From Darwinimomas sp045600945 (GTDB taxonomy: Bacteria; Bacillota; Clostridia; Lachnospirales; Lachnospiraceae), in assembly GCA_045600945.1 (NCBI GenBank), contig JAZRYX010000044.1, positions 1-64,000 on the forward strand: 64,000 nt of DNA, given 5' to 3'. The notes under the pieces are model-generated. The model was not told the DNA's origin. It did no database searches and worked only from the letters and a program-made list of their open reading frames with translations. Each line of letters begins with the position of its first letter. The stretch's first letter is position 1. Both the position numbers and the translations under genes were made by a program. Of this stretch, positions 15,505 through 23,825 are shown in pieces.

Positions 15505-16884
15505 CTACTGTATCGTTTTCTTTTTCCATCTATCCAGAAGAATTAATGCCGTTACGGCACCCAAAGTCTCTCCTGCCAGTAAAGCCCATGTCAGACCCAA
15601 TTCACCCCACAGAACATCGAACAGCATCATAAGCGGTATATAAAATACCAGCTGTCTTGCAACAGAATGAACAAATGTACCCCTTCCGTCTCCCATCGCC
15701 TGAAGACAATAGGAAGTATGGTAATTGAGAAAAGTGACCGTTGCGGCAAGTGCCCTTATCCTAAGGAAAGTTGTTGCAAATCCCAGGGCCGCCATTGCAG
15801 CGGATGAATTACCCGATGTGGCTATAAAAACTCCTGCTATCTGCGGGGCAAATAACTCGTAAAATATTGTCGTACATACAGTTATCACCAGGCCGGAGTT
15901 TCTTGCGAATGAAATCGCTTTATTCATTCTTTCCCTATTATTTGCTCCGTAGTTATATGCCACAAGCGGCAGCATGCCCTGACTGATTCCTAAACCTATC
16001 GCATTGGGCAATCTCTCTATTTTAAGAACCGTTCCGATAGCAGCAAGCTGCATGTCTCCGTGTGCTGCCATTCTGGCATTCAGGAAGATATTCGCCAGAT
16101 CATAAAGACCGGGGAGTACCGCTGCCGGAATACCCACGCTGATGACTTCTTTCTTGTCTCTTTTAGTGACTTTTCTTCTGTCATTAAAAGATGTGCTGAC
16201 AGGTGTTCCCTTCTCTGATATCCTGTTAACCATAAAGAAGAAGTAAACCATTGAAGCAATATTTGACAGCAGAGTTGCCAGTGCCGCTCCGACTACTTCA
16301 GATCCTTTCGGGAATATCACGAACATGAATAAAGGATCAAGAATAATATTGAGTACACCACCGCCGCTTAATCCTAAACTTGCCTGTTTTGAATATCCCG
16401 TGTTTCTCAGGAAATGTGCCAGCGTCTGAGACAATACTATCGGAACACTTCCCATGACCACTACAAGCCATGTATACTGCTTTGCATATGTAATCGTATT
16501 TTCAGATGCTCCCAACAGTGTCAATAAAGGTGTCATAAATGCGGCAATGATCAAAGCATACGCCGCTGCCACCAAAAGCGAACTGTACACACTGTAGGCA
16601 CATACATTTCTCGCTCTTTCATTCTCATTTAAACCCATAAGACGACTTACAAGTCCGCCTCCTCCGATACCGAAAAGATTGGCTATTGATGTAGTCATAA
16701 TAAAAAGCGTGTATGCAAGAGATACTGACGCTATCATATATGGGTTACCGGTTTGTCCTACATAAAAAGTATCAGCCAGATTATAAATCAGAGTGATAAG
16801 CTGACTGATAATGGTAGGTATGGCCAAAGACATAAGCGCCTTCGGCACCGGCGTTTTTTCAAATAATTCTTTCTTGCTGTCCAT
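15505..16884 (-). CDS. MATE-family efflux transporter
   Basis: Membrane antiporter that exports organic cations or drugs in exchange for Na+ or H+. The 459-aa protein has twelve hydrophobic segments in two matching halves; the first half begins with PKALMSLAIPTIISQLITLIYNLADTF, broken here into the family pattern P-x-ALMSLAIP and NLADTFYVGQ. It ends with a short basic tail. It follows birA by only 4 bases and may be cotranscribed with it. Substrate unknown. Confidence 0.88.
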   Translation of the reverse strand: MDSKKELFEKTPVPKALMSLAIPTIISQLITLIYNLADTFYVGQTGNPYMIASVSLAYTLFIMTTSIANLFGIGGGGLVSRLMGLNENERARNVCAYSVYSSLLVAAAYALIIAAFMTPLLTLLGASENTITYAKQYTWLVVVMGSVPIVLSQTLAHFLRNTGYSKQASLGLSGGGVLNIILDPLFMFVIFPKGSEVVGAALATLLSNIASMVYFFFMVNRISEKGTPVSTSFNDRRKVTKRDKKEVISVGIPAAVLPGLYDLANIFLNARMAAHGDMQLAAIGTVLKIERLPNAIGLGISQGMLPLVAYNYGANNRERMNKAISFARNSGLVITVCTTIFYELFAPQIAGVFIATSGNSSAAMAALGFATTFLRIRALAATVTFLNYHTSYCLQAMGDGRGTFVHSVARQLVFYIPLMMLFDVLWGELGLTWALLAGETLGAVTALILLDRWKKKTIQ

Positions 16885-16888
16885 GATA

Positions 16889-17587
16889 CTATACTTCTCC
16901 TGACCTTTTAAGACTGCCGTCTTTCATAATCAGTTCTCCAAACTCATTGATTCCGGATCCGGATATACATTTTCTATTATACTCACCGAGTAAGTTGATG
17001 AGACTCCCGTCTCTGCAAAGTATGTCATAATAATCAAAAAAAGCATTGATGCTCTCAATTACTATATTTTCTCTGTTTTCCGTTTTTCCGGTGTATGTTT
17101 TAATCGACGCTGCCGTGTCCGAAATCTCATCGGGGAAATGATCGGCATTTACATTGATTCCTATTCCTACGACGGAATAAAACTCTTTTCCGAAAAAAAC
17201 GCTTTCAGACAATATGCCGCATATCTTCCTGTCGTTTACCTTAAGATCGTTAGGCCACTTGATATCCGAAGACAGTCCCGTAGCTTTTCTTATTCCAAAA
17301 CTGACAGCCAATGCAGCGGCTATTGTCAGCATTGACACTTTTTCAGAGCTGATTTGTGGTCTCAATAAAAGGCTCATGGCGATTGCATCTTCGCCGGAAT
17401 CTATCCAGCTTCTGCCGAGTCTTCCGTGACCTGAAAACTGATTTTCCGTCAGGATAAGCATCGGACCATCTGCGAAATCTGCCGCAAGCCTCCTTGCTTC
17501 TGTATTCGTTGAATCGACCTCCTTAATATAATGAATATCGGAAAGTCTCATACAACTGCTTTTGATTTTTTCTGTATCGTATGTCAT
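16889..17587 (-). CDS. birA: Biotin-[acetyl-CoA-carboxylase] ligase, short form
   Basis: Cytosolic enzyme that activates biotin with ATP and attaches it to carrier lysines. Motifs visible: STNTEARR, the biotinyl-AMP loop GHGRLGRSW (family GRGRxGR, here with one Arg replaced by His), and KWPNDLKVNDRKICGIL. No N-terminal DNA-binding domain is present, so it is a class I enzyme without repressor function. The C-terminal domain is compact, ending in DGSLKRSGEV. I start it at ATG 17587, which shares its A with the TAA of the previous gene (TAATG); a GTG at 17608 is the alternative. Neither has a strong ribosome site, so coupling is likely. Confidence 0.9.
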   Translation of the reverse strand: MTYDTEKIKSSCMRLSDIHYIKEVDSTNTEARRLAADFADGPMLILTENQFSGHGRLGRSWIDSGEDAIAMSLLLRPQISSEKVSMLTIAAALAVSFGIRKATGLSSDIKWPNDLKVNDRKICGILSESVFFGKEFYSVVGIGINVNADHFPDEISDTAASIKTYTGKTENRENIVIESINAFFDYYDILCRDGSLINLLGEYNRKCISGSGINEFGELIMKDGSLKRSGEV

Positions 17588-17892
17588 TACCAGTAAAATA
17601 CTATCCACATATATGCCGCGATGAATAAGAAAAACGCGGTCAGTCCCATGCTGAAGAATATGCCTCCTAAATTCTTTCTTCCGTGAGGAAGATGCTGTAT
17701 CTTATATATGCTATCTGCGCCGTTCATTACCGCTGCCGTAAGTACTATGAAGGGAAGCAGTTTTCTGTTGGCATCAAAATCCTTGATTACTATTATAAAC
17801 AAAATAACAGCTGCTGCTGCAAGTACCGTATGCAGCAGATCCATAAATGAGACCACTCGCCTCTTTGTTTTTTTTGTATAATCAAGTGCCAT
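17587..17892 (-). CDS. Small three-helix membrane protein, unknown function
   Basis: A 101-aa protein that I do not recognise. It has a basic N-terminus (TKKTKRR), then three hydrophobic segments (about 17-37, 45-60 and 75-99). It is coupled on both sides: its ATG follows directly after the TAA of the methyltransferase gene, and its own TAA overlaps the birA start. This tight placement makes it real, but its role is unknown. Confidence 0.65.
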   Translation of the reverse strand: MALDYTKKTKRRVVSFMDLLHTVLAAAAVILFIIVIKDFDANRKLLPFIVLTAAVMNGADSIYKIQHLPHGRKNLGGIFFSMGLTAFFLFIAAYMWIVFYW

Positions 17893-18648
17893 TTATCTTC
17901 TCTGTCTGGCAAGTTCGAACATAAGCACCGATGCCGCAATGCCGGCATTCAGCGATTCGACTTTTCCTTTCATTGGTATCTTAACAAGCTTATCAGCAAG
18001 TGCAGTGACTTCATCACTTATCCCGGCAGATTCATTTCCGATAATAAATGCCGTAGGACCTGTGTAATCCTCTTTATCGTAATCTTTGTCACCTTTAAGA
18101 TGTGCGGCGTAGGTGATGGCTCCCAGCGACTTTATTGCCCCCGGAAGATCATCCGTATACATGAACGGTACTCTGAATATCGCACCCATGGTTGAACGCA
18201 CTACCTTGGGATTATATATATCCACAGTCTCTTCATTCATTAAAATGCCGTCGATTCCCGCAGCCTCTGCCGTCCTCATGATAGTGCCCATATTTCCGGG
18301 ATCCTGTATCCTGTCGAGTATAAGGAATGCATCACCTGTGAGTTTCGTATGCTTTTTCATCTTAACGATGGCCATTATTCCCTGAGGTGTCCTGGTATCG
18401 CTCATATACGCATATACAGTATCAGTTACTATTTCGTGAGGGACCTGACGCATCCTGATTTTTGCTTCCGTAGGACATGTATTATAAAAGCTTTCGCTCG
18501 CATAAACTTCTGTCAGATCTCCATCGGGTATCTCCATGAACATCTTGATTCCTTCGACCACAAAAAGACCCCTCTCTTTTCTCAAGGATGGCTTTTTGGT
18601 TAAAAGTATGATGTCTTTTATTTTTTTATTTGAAGTCGAAGATATCAT
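17893..18648 (-). CDS. TrmH/SpoU-family RNA 2'-O-ribose methyltransferase
   Basis: SAM-dependent methyltransferase acting on the 2'-hydroxyl of rRNA or tRNA; target unknown. The 251-aa protein has an N-terminal substrate-binding domain (about 1-95) and the knotted SpoU domain with motif 1 LDRIQDPGNMGTIMRTAEA, motif 2 FIIGNESAGIS and motif 3 PMKGKVESLNAGIAASV. It is most like the RlmB/TsnR branch seen beside pheST in many Firmicutes. One base separates it from nadE upstream. Confidence 0.9.
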   Translation of the reverse strand: MISSTSNKKIKDIILLTKKPSLRKERGLFVVEGIKMFMEIPDGDLTEVYASESFYNTCPTEAKIRMRQVPHEIVTDTVYAYMSDTRTPQGIMAIVKMKKHTKLTGDAFLILDRIQDPGNMGTIMRTAEAAGIDGILMNEETVDIYNPKVVRSTMGAIFRVPFMYTDDLPGAIKSLGAITYAAHLKGDKDYDKEDYTGPTAFIIGNESAGISDEVTALADKLVKIPMKGKVESLNAGIAASVLMFELARQRR

Positions 18649-18649
18649 C

Positions 18650-20425
18650 TTATTTTATACTTTTTTTAACTGATTCCAGTTCTTTGATCCAGATATTTCT
18701 TGATGCATCGGACGGCATCCGCCATGATGACCTCGGGCTGAATGAAACAGGTCCGGTTGCAGGTCCGTCAGGCATGCAGCTTCGCTTGAACTGAGATGAG
18801 AAAAATCTTCTGACAAATGTATCAAGCCACTTGTAGATAGTCTTGTCGTCATAAGTCTGACCCCATGCATACTTAGCAAGTCTGTATATCTTTGCCGGTC
18901 CGAATCCGTTAACGATCATATTGAAGATAAAGAAATCATGAAGCTCATATGGTCCTATCTTATCTTCTGTCTTCTGTGATATTTTCCCTTTTACTGTCGG
19001 AAGAAGTTCTGGACTTACAGGTGTATCCACCACATCCATAAGAACATCACAAAGTTCCACATTGCCGCAGGTCTGTGCATAATATCCCACAAGAAATCTC
19101 ATGAGCGTCTTCGGTACAGATGCATTAACCGCATAACTGCTCATATGGTCACCGTTATAAGTACACCATCCGAGTGCCAGTTCACTGAGGTCGCCTGTTC
19201 CGACAACCAGCGCATCTTCATCATTTGCTATATCCATAAGCACCTGAGTTCTCTCACGCGCCTGAGCATTTTCATAAGCAACATTGTGATCGCTGATTTT
19301 ATGATTGATATCCTTAAGGTGAAGTTTAACCGATTCGCCGATGTTGATTTCCGTAAGTCTGCAGCCCATAAGCTTCGTCAGTTTGCAGGCATTGTTGTAT
19401 GTTCTGTCAGATGTTCCGAAACAAGGCATGGTTATCGCATGAATACTCTTTCTTGAAAGTCCGAGGCTGTCACACGCAAGCGCACATACTATCATGGCGC
19501 ATGTTGAGTCAAGTCCTCCCGAGATTCCGAGCACCAGTTTCTCACATCCTATTGCTTTCATCCTTCCGCGAAGTCCGTAAGCCTGTATCTTAAGTATCTT
19601 ATCAAGGTCTTCATCCATCTCCGGTATGAATGGCGTAGGATCGATGAATCTTGTGAGCTTCGTATCTTTAACTTTAAGCTCGAAGTCTATGACTTCGTTA
19701 CCGTCTCCGACAAATTCAAGTCCGCTCTGCATTCTTTGAAGTGCTATAGCCTGAACATCGATTTCCGTAGTGATTGCTCCTGTTGTAAATGCTTCCGAAG
19801 ACTCAAGTATCTCTCCCGTCTCGGCGATGACATTATATCCTCCGTATACTTCATCGGTAGTTGACTCGCCTTCTCCTGCATTGGCACGGATAATTGCTGT
19901 CATATCACGGGATGAATCTGAAATCAGCATCTCATCTGTCATATCATCTGCTCCGAGAGTTTCAGGTTCTGCAACCATCTGAATGACAACTGTAGCCTCC
20001 GGAAGAGCACCCTGACCGAAATCAACACCGATTACTAGGTCCTCTACTGACGTACAGCGCAGTACGCAGTCGTTTAACTCATCTGAAAGAACAGCAAGTA
20101 TCTCTCCGTCCTGTACTGCTGCTACGGCATCATAAACGCAACCTGATTCCTGCCACGGCAACCCGACGAAAAATAGAGTATCATGTCCTTTTGATGCATC
20201 GGCTACCCTTACAAGTCCTGACTGAGCTGCGTCAAGAAGTGTCTTCTGCATATAAAGATCTCCGCATGTCGCTCCTGTGATGCACAGTTCGGGAAATACG
20301 ACAAGTTTGGTTCCTTTCTTAATCTCCTTCTTCATTGCATCAATAATCTGAGCGACATTATAGTCAACATCTGCCGGTTTGACAGACGTAGTTACGGCAC
20401 TGACCTTGATAAATCCGTCTTTCAT
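18650..20425 (-). CDS. nadE: NAD+ synthetase, two-domain form with a shortened glutaminase domain
   Basis: Makes NAD+ from deamido-NAD+ and ATP. The C-terminal synthetase domain is intact: the ATP loop GISGGLDSTCAM and the downstream GTGDLSELALGWCTYNGDHMS. The N-terminal nitrilase-like domain, which normally frees ammonia from glutamine, keeps its Glu (FPEL, residue 46) but lacks about 45 residues between DGEILAVL and ATVVIQ, including the segment that carries the catalytic Lys; the catalytic Cys is not in its usual context (Cys120 or Cys124 could be remnants). The protein is 591 aa against about 640 usual. I start it at the ATG preceded by GGAGGATAAC; the ATG 12 bases upstream is part of that ribosome site. 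Its promoter overlaps that of tcdA. Confidence 0.9.
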   Translation of the reverse strand: MKDGFIKVSAVTTSVKPADVDYNVAQIIDAMKKEIKKGTKLVVFPELCITGATCGDLYMQKTLLDAAQSGLVRVADASKGHDTLFFVGLPWQESGCVYDAVAAVQDGEILAVLSDELNDCVLRCTSVEDLVIGVDFGQGALPEATVVIQMVAEPETLGADDMTDEMLISDSSRDMTAIIRANAGEGESTTDEVYGGYNVIAETGEILESSEAFTTGAITTEIDVQAIALQRMQSGLEFVGDGNEVIDFELKVKDTKLTRFIDPTPFIPEMDEDLDKILKIQAYGLRGRMKAIGCEKLVLGISGGLDSTCAMIVCALACDSLGLSRKSIHAITMPCFGTSDRTYNNACKLTKLMGCRLTEINIGESVKLHLKDINHKISDHNVAYENAQARERTQVLMDIANDEDALVVGTGDLSELALGWCTYNGDHMSSYAVNASVPKTLMRFLVGYYAQTCGNVELCDVLMDVVDTPVSPELLPTVKGKISQKTEDKIGPYELHDFFIFNMIVNGFGPAKIYRLAKYAWGQTYDDKTIYKWLDTFVRRFFSSQFKRSCMPDGPATGPVSFSPRSSWRMPSDASRNIWIKELESVKKSIK

Positions 20426-20465
20426 GTTATCCTCCATAGTGAAGCAGAATTAATAAACTGTTCCC

Positions 20466-20491
20466 ATTATATCACTAATTTATGATAGAAT
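20466..20491. promoter_or_regulatory. Overlapping divergent promoters of nadE and tcdA
   Basis: The minus strand has TGATATAAT (TATAAT at 20466-20471) for nadE; the plus strand has TGATAGAAT (TAGAAT at 20486-20491) for tcdA. Both are extended -10 elements. With normal spacing each -35 would lie on the other promoter's -10, so polymerase should occupy only one at a time. The tcdA box ends 6 bases before its ATG. Confidence 0.6.
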
Positions 20492-20497
20492 ACCACT

Positions 20498-21178
20498 ATG
20501 GACTTTAATGAACGTACAAAACTGTTAATAGATGATTCGAAGCTGCATAACTCCTGTGCAGCTGTTTTCGGACTGGGCGGAGTCGGCTCTTATGTTGCTG
20601 AAGCACTGGTTCGTGCCGGTATCGGCAAAATCGTCATATGTGACAATGATTACATCACAGCAAGCAATATAAACCGTCAGCTCCTCGCTCTTAACTCAAA
20701 TGTGGGACGTACAAAGGTCGGAGTAGCCGTAGAACGATACCTTGATATTAATCCCGAACTCGAGATTCATGCATTTGATGAATTCATACTCCCTGATAAT
20801 ATCGATTATTTCTTTGACAGACTTATGATCAGACCTGACTTTGTCGCAGACTGTATTGATACGGTGAGCGGAAAGATCGCCATAATTAAGAAATGCAAAG
20901 AGCTTGGTATCCCCGTCATATCAAGTATGGGAACCGGAAATAAGCTTCATCCTGAAATGTTTAAAATCGCTGATATCAGCAAAACCAATGTCTGTCCATT
21001 ATGTAAAGTAATGCGTAAAGAACTTCGTGACAGAGGTATTACGGATGTGCCTGTTCTGTTTTCTGAAGAGGAGCCCATAAAAACGGAAAATGCTGCCATA
21101 GGCAGCATCTCCACTGTTCCGTCCGTTGCCGGACTGTTAATTGCCAATTATATTATAATGAATCTTGTAAATGCTTAG
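20498..21178 (+). CDS. tcdA: tRNA threonylcarbamoyladenosine dehydratase
   Basis: E1-like enzyme that uses ATP to cyclise the t6A base at position 37 of tRNAs to ct6A. The 226-aa ThiF/HesA-fold protein has the nucleotide loop FGLGGVGSYVAE near residue 25, the motif ASNINRQ, the adenylation region DCIDTVSGK and a cysteine pair in NVCPLCKVM. The ATG lies 6 bases after a -10 box and has no ribosome site, so the mRNA is predicted to be leaderless. It stands alone and converges on the aminotransferase gene. Confidence 0.92.
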   Translation: MDFNERTKLLIDDSKLHNSCAAVFGLGGVGSYVAEALVRAGIGKIVICDNDYITASNINRQLLALNSNVGRTKVGVAVERYLDINPELEIHAFDEFILPDNIDYFFDRLMIRPDFVADCIDTVSGKIAIIKKCKELGIPVISSMGTGNKLHPEMFKIADISKTNVCPLCKVMRKELRDRGITDVPVLFSEEEPIKTENAAIGSISTVPSVAGLLIANYIIMNLVNA

Positions 21179-21204
21179 TTTTCGCTGTGAAGCTTCAAAC
21201 TAAG
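21174..21204. terminator. Convergent inverted repeat after tcdA
   Basis: CTTAGTTT and AAACTAAG form an 8-bp stem around a 15-base loop that itself contains TGAAGCTTCA. It overlaps the tcdA stop codon. No good T-run follows, so termination strength is uncertain. Confidence 0.4.
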
Positions 21205-21226
21205 TTCGCTGATGCTCACTAAGGTC

Positions 21227-22468
21227 TCAGCTACACGCCGCTATCTTCGTGCAAAGACACAGAAGTTTTGTGGCTGTCTCAAGTTCCTCAACGGGAGGAA
21301 GTGACGGTGCGATTCTGATATTTGAATCCTTAGGATCTATTCCGTGAGGATAGGTTGCACCTGCTGATGTAAGTTTGACTCCGGCATCTGCACACATTTT
21401 AACGACTTTCTTTGCAGTACCTTCCGGTGCATTGAATGAAATGAAATATCCTCCCTTCGGAGTAGTCCAGCTGACAAGACCTTTTTCTTTAAGTTCTCTG
21501 AGTTCTTCGGAAAGTATCTTTTCCACCATCTCAAATTTTGGTCTTAATATTTCAGCATGCTTTTTCATATGCTCATTTAGTCCCTCGACAGTATTGAAAT
21601 ACTTCACATGCCTCAGCTGATTGAGCTTGTCATGACCTATAGTCTGGAATCTGAGTGTATCATTAATATCATTAATATTTGCCTTTGATGAACTGAACAC
21701 TGCTATTCCGGCTCCCGGGAATGTAATCTTTGATGTTGATGCAAACTTATAAACCATATCAGGATTGTGAGCCTTGTCACATTCTCCCAGGATTTCAAGT
21801 ATTTCATCCCTGTCATTATCATAAAGGTGATGGATGCAGTATGCGTTATCCCAGAATAATCTGAAATCCTTTGCTGCCGGTTTTAAGTTTGCAAATCTGC
21901 GCACCACATCATCAGAATATGTATTTCCCGTAGGATTTGAATATTTAGGAACACACCAGATACCTTTGATGCTCTCATCTTCCGAAACAAGTTTTTCTAT
22001 CATGTCCATATCCGGGCCGTCACCAAGCATAGGGACACTAATGTTCTCAAATCCGAAATGTTCGGTAATTGCGAAATGTCTGTCATAACCCGGAACAATG
22101 CAGATAAACTTAACCTTGTCGAGTTTTCCCCATGGAGTATTTCCCATGATTCCGTAGATATAAGCATGGCTGATAACATCATACATGATATTAAGTGATG
22201 AGTTACCGAATATAATCATATTATCAACCGGTGTATTGGTCATTTCAGACATAAGTCTCTTGCATTCAGGTATACCGTCAAGTACGCCGTAATTTCTGCA
22301 ATCAAATCCGGTCTCATCTCTAAAGTCTGATGATGAGTTCAAAATATCCAAAAGCCCCATGGAGAGATCAAGTTGCTCCTTTGATGGTTTTCCGCGACTC
22401 ATATCCAGTTTAAGATTTCTTGCTTTGTATTCATCATACTCTTTTTTTAATACTTCAATCTTTTCCAT
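21227..22468 (-). CDS. PLP-dependent aminotransferase, MocR-like class I family
   Basis: Cytosolic transaminase of the Aminotran_MocR type (subgroup Ic aspartate aminotransferase). The N-terminus KLDMSRGKPSKEQLDLS is the family hallmark; the PLP lysine lies in STSKITFPGAG and the Asn/Asp pair in WCVPKYSNPTGN and WDNAYCIHHLY. At 413 aa it is of normal length. Amino donor and acceptor are probably aspartate or glutamate with 2-oxoglutarate, but this cannot be told here. GAGAGG precedes the ATG, and the start overlaps the end of radA by 14 bases. Confidence 0.88.
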   Translation of the reverse strand: MEKIEVLKKEYDEYKARNLKLDMSRGKPSKEQLDLSMGLLDILNSSSDFRDETGFDCRNYGVLDGIPECKRLMSEMTNTPVDNMIIFGNSSLNIMYDVISHAYIYGIMGNTPWGKLDKVKFICIVPGYDRHFAITEHFGFENISVPMLGDGPDMDMIEKLVSEDESIKGIWCVPKYSNPTGNTYSDDVVRRFANLKPAAKDFRLFWDNAYCIHHLYDNDRDEILEILGECDKAHNPDMVYKFASTSKITFPGAGIAVFSSSKANINDINDTLRFQTIGHDKLNQLRHVKYFNTVEGLNEHMKKHAEILRPKFEMVEKILSEELRELKEKGLVSWTTPKGGYFISFNAPEGTAKKVVKMCADAGVKLTSAGATYPHGIDPKDSNIRIAPSLPPVEELETATKLLCLCTKIAACS

Positions 22469-23825
22469 AACTTATTACCTCTCTTATTGTTGCAACTCCT
22501 ACTACTTCAATTCCGTCAACTTTTCCGATTTTGGAAATAACCGTTTTCGGGACCACTGCCTTTGTAAATCCGAGTTTTGCAGCTTCTTTGATTCTGTTTT
22601 CCGCCATGGAGACTGCGCGTACCTCTCCTGAAAGACCCACCTCACCGAAAAAGACCGTATGTTCATCTACGGCCAAATCCTTATAACTGGATACTATAGC
22701 CATTATTATTGCCAAGTCAATAGCCGGTTCCGTCATTTTCATTCCTCCGGCGATATTTACGTAAGCGTCATACTCTGACATAGGCAGATGACATCTTTTT
22801 TCGAGCACTGCCATCAAAAGATTGACTCTGTTGTAATCCGCACCTGCCGCCGTCCGCCTCGGCATACCGAATGCGGTCTTATTGACCAAAGCCTGAACCT
22901 CGACCATAATAGGTCTGGTTCCCTCAAGTGAACAGGCAACTACTGCACCGCTTGAACCGGTAGGTCTTCCTTCCAGCATATACTCAGACGGATTCGGAAC
23001 TTCGGAAAGTCCTTCCTGTTTCATTTCAAATACGCCGATTTCATTGGTTGAACCGAATCTGTTTTTTACGGCTCTTAGTATTCTGTATGACTCACTCCTG
23101 TCACCCTCGAAATACAGTACCGTATCGACCATATGCTCAAGCACTCTCGGTCCTGCAACCTGGCCTTCCTTAGTCACATGTCCGACAAGCATTATTGCTA
23201 TCGAATTGCTTTTAGCTGTCTGCAGAAGTATATTGGTAGCTTCCCTTACCTGAGATACGCTTCCCGGCGCAGACGAAATCTCGTTGACATACATGGTCTG
23301 TACTGAATCAATAACCGCTACATCGGGCTTTTCTGATGTCAGAACAGACGTTATATCATCCAGATCCGTCTCACAGAGGAACTTAAGTTCTCCCGTTATC
23401 TCACCTATTCTGTTGGCACGAAGCTTGATTTGTTTAAGGCTTTCCTCTCCCGAGATATACAGAACTTTCTTACCGGCATTTGCCAGATTCCTGCACACCT
23501 GAAGAAGTATCGTAGATTTCCCTATTCCGGGATCTCCGCCGACAAGTACCAGCGAACCGGCAACAATGCCTCCTCCGAGTACTCTGTTGAACTCATCCAT
23601 ACCTGTATCATATCTGTCTCCGTCATCAATCACGACATCTTTTAGATATGTTGCCTTTGCAGGACTTAAAGTCCTGCCTGCGGATGTTTTCCCTGTTGTC
23701 TTTACGGGAACAGGTTCTTCCACCATGGTGTTCCATGCGTGGCAGGCCGGGCATTGTCCCATCCATTTAGCAGATTCAAATCCACATTCACTGCAGAAAA
23801 ATACTGCCCTCATCTGCTTTGTCAT
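22455..23825 (-). CDS. radA: DNA repair ATPase RadA/Sms
   Basis: Helicase-like ATPase that extends joint molecules during recombination. The 456-aa protein has the N-terminal zinc finger (CSECGF ... CPACHAW), Walker A GGDPGIGKST near residue 95, the RadA motif KNRFGSTNEIG and a C-terminal Lon-like domain. Its ATG overlaps the clpC stop (ATGA at 23822-23825), matching the clpC-radA order found across Firmicutes. Confidence 0.96.
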   Translation of the reverse strand: MTKQMRAVFFCSECGFESAKWMGQCPACHAWNTMVEEPVPVKTTGKTSAGRTLSPAKATYLKDVVIDDGDRYDTGMDEFNRVLGGGIVAGSLVLVGGDPGIGKSTILLQVCRNLANAGKKVLYISGEESLKQIKLRANRIGEITGELKFLCETDLDDITSVLTSEKPDVAVIDSVQTMYVNEISSAPGSVSQVREATNILLQTAKSNSIAIMLVGHVTKEGQVAGPRVLEHMVDTVLYFEGDRSESYRILRAVKNRFGSTNEIGVFEMKQEGLSEVPNPSEYMLEGRPTGSSGAVVACSLEGTRPIMVEVQALVNKTAFGMPRRTAAGADYNRVNLLMAVLEKRCHLPMSEYDAYVNIAGGMKMTEPAIDLAIIMAIVSSYKDLAVDEHTVFFGEVGLSGEVRAVSMAENRIKEAAKLGFTKAVVPKTVISKIGKVDGIEVVGVATIREVISYGKD

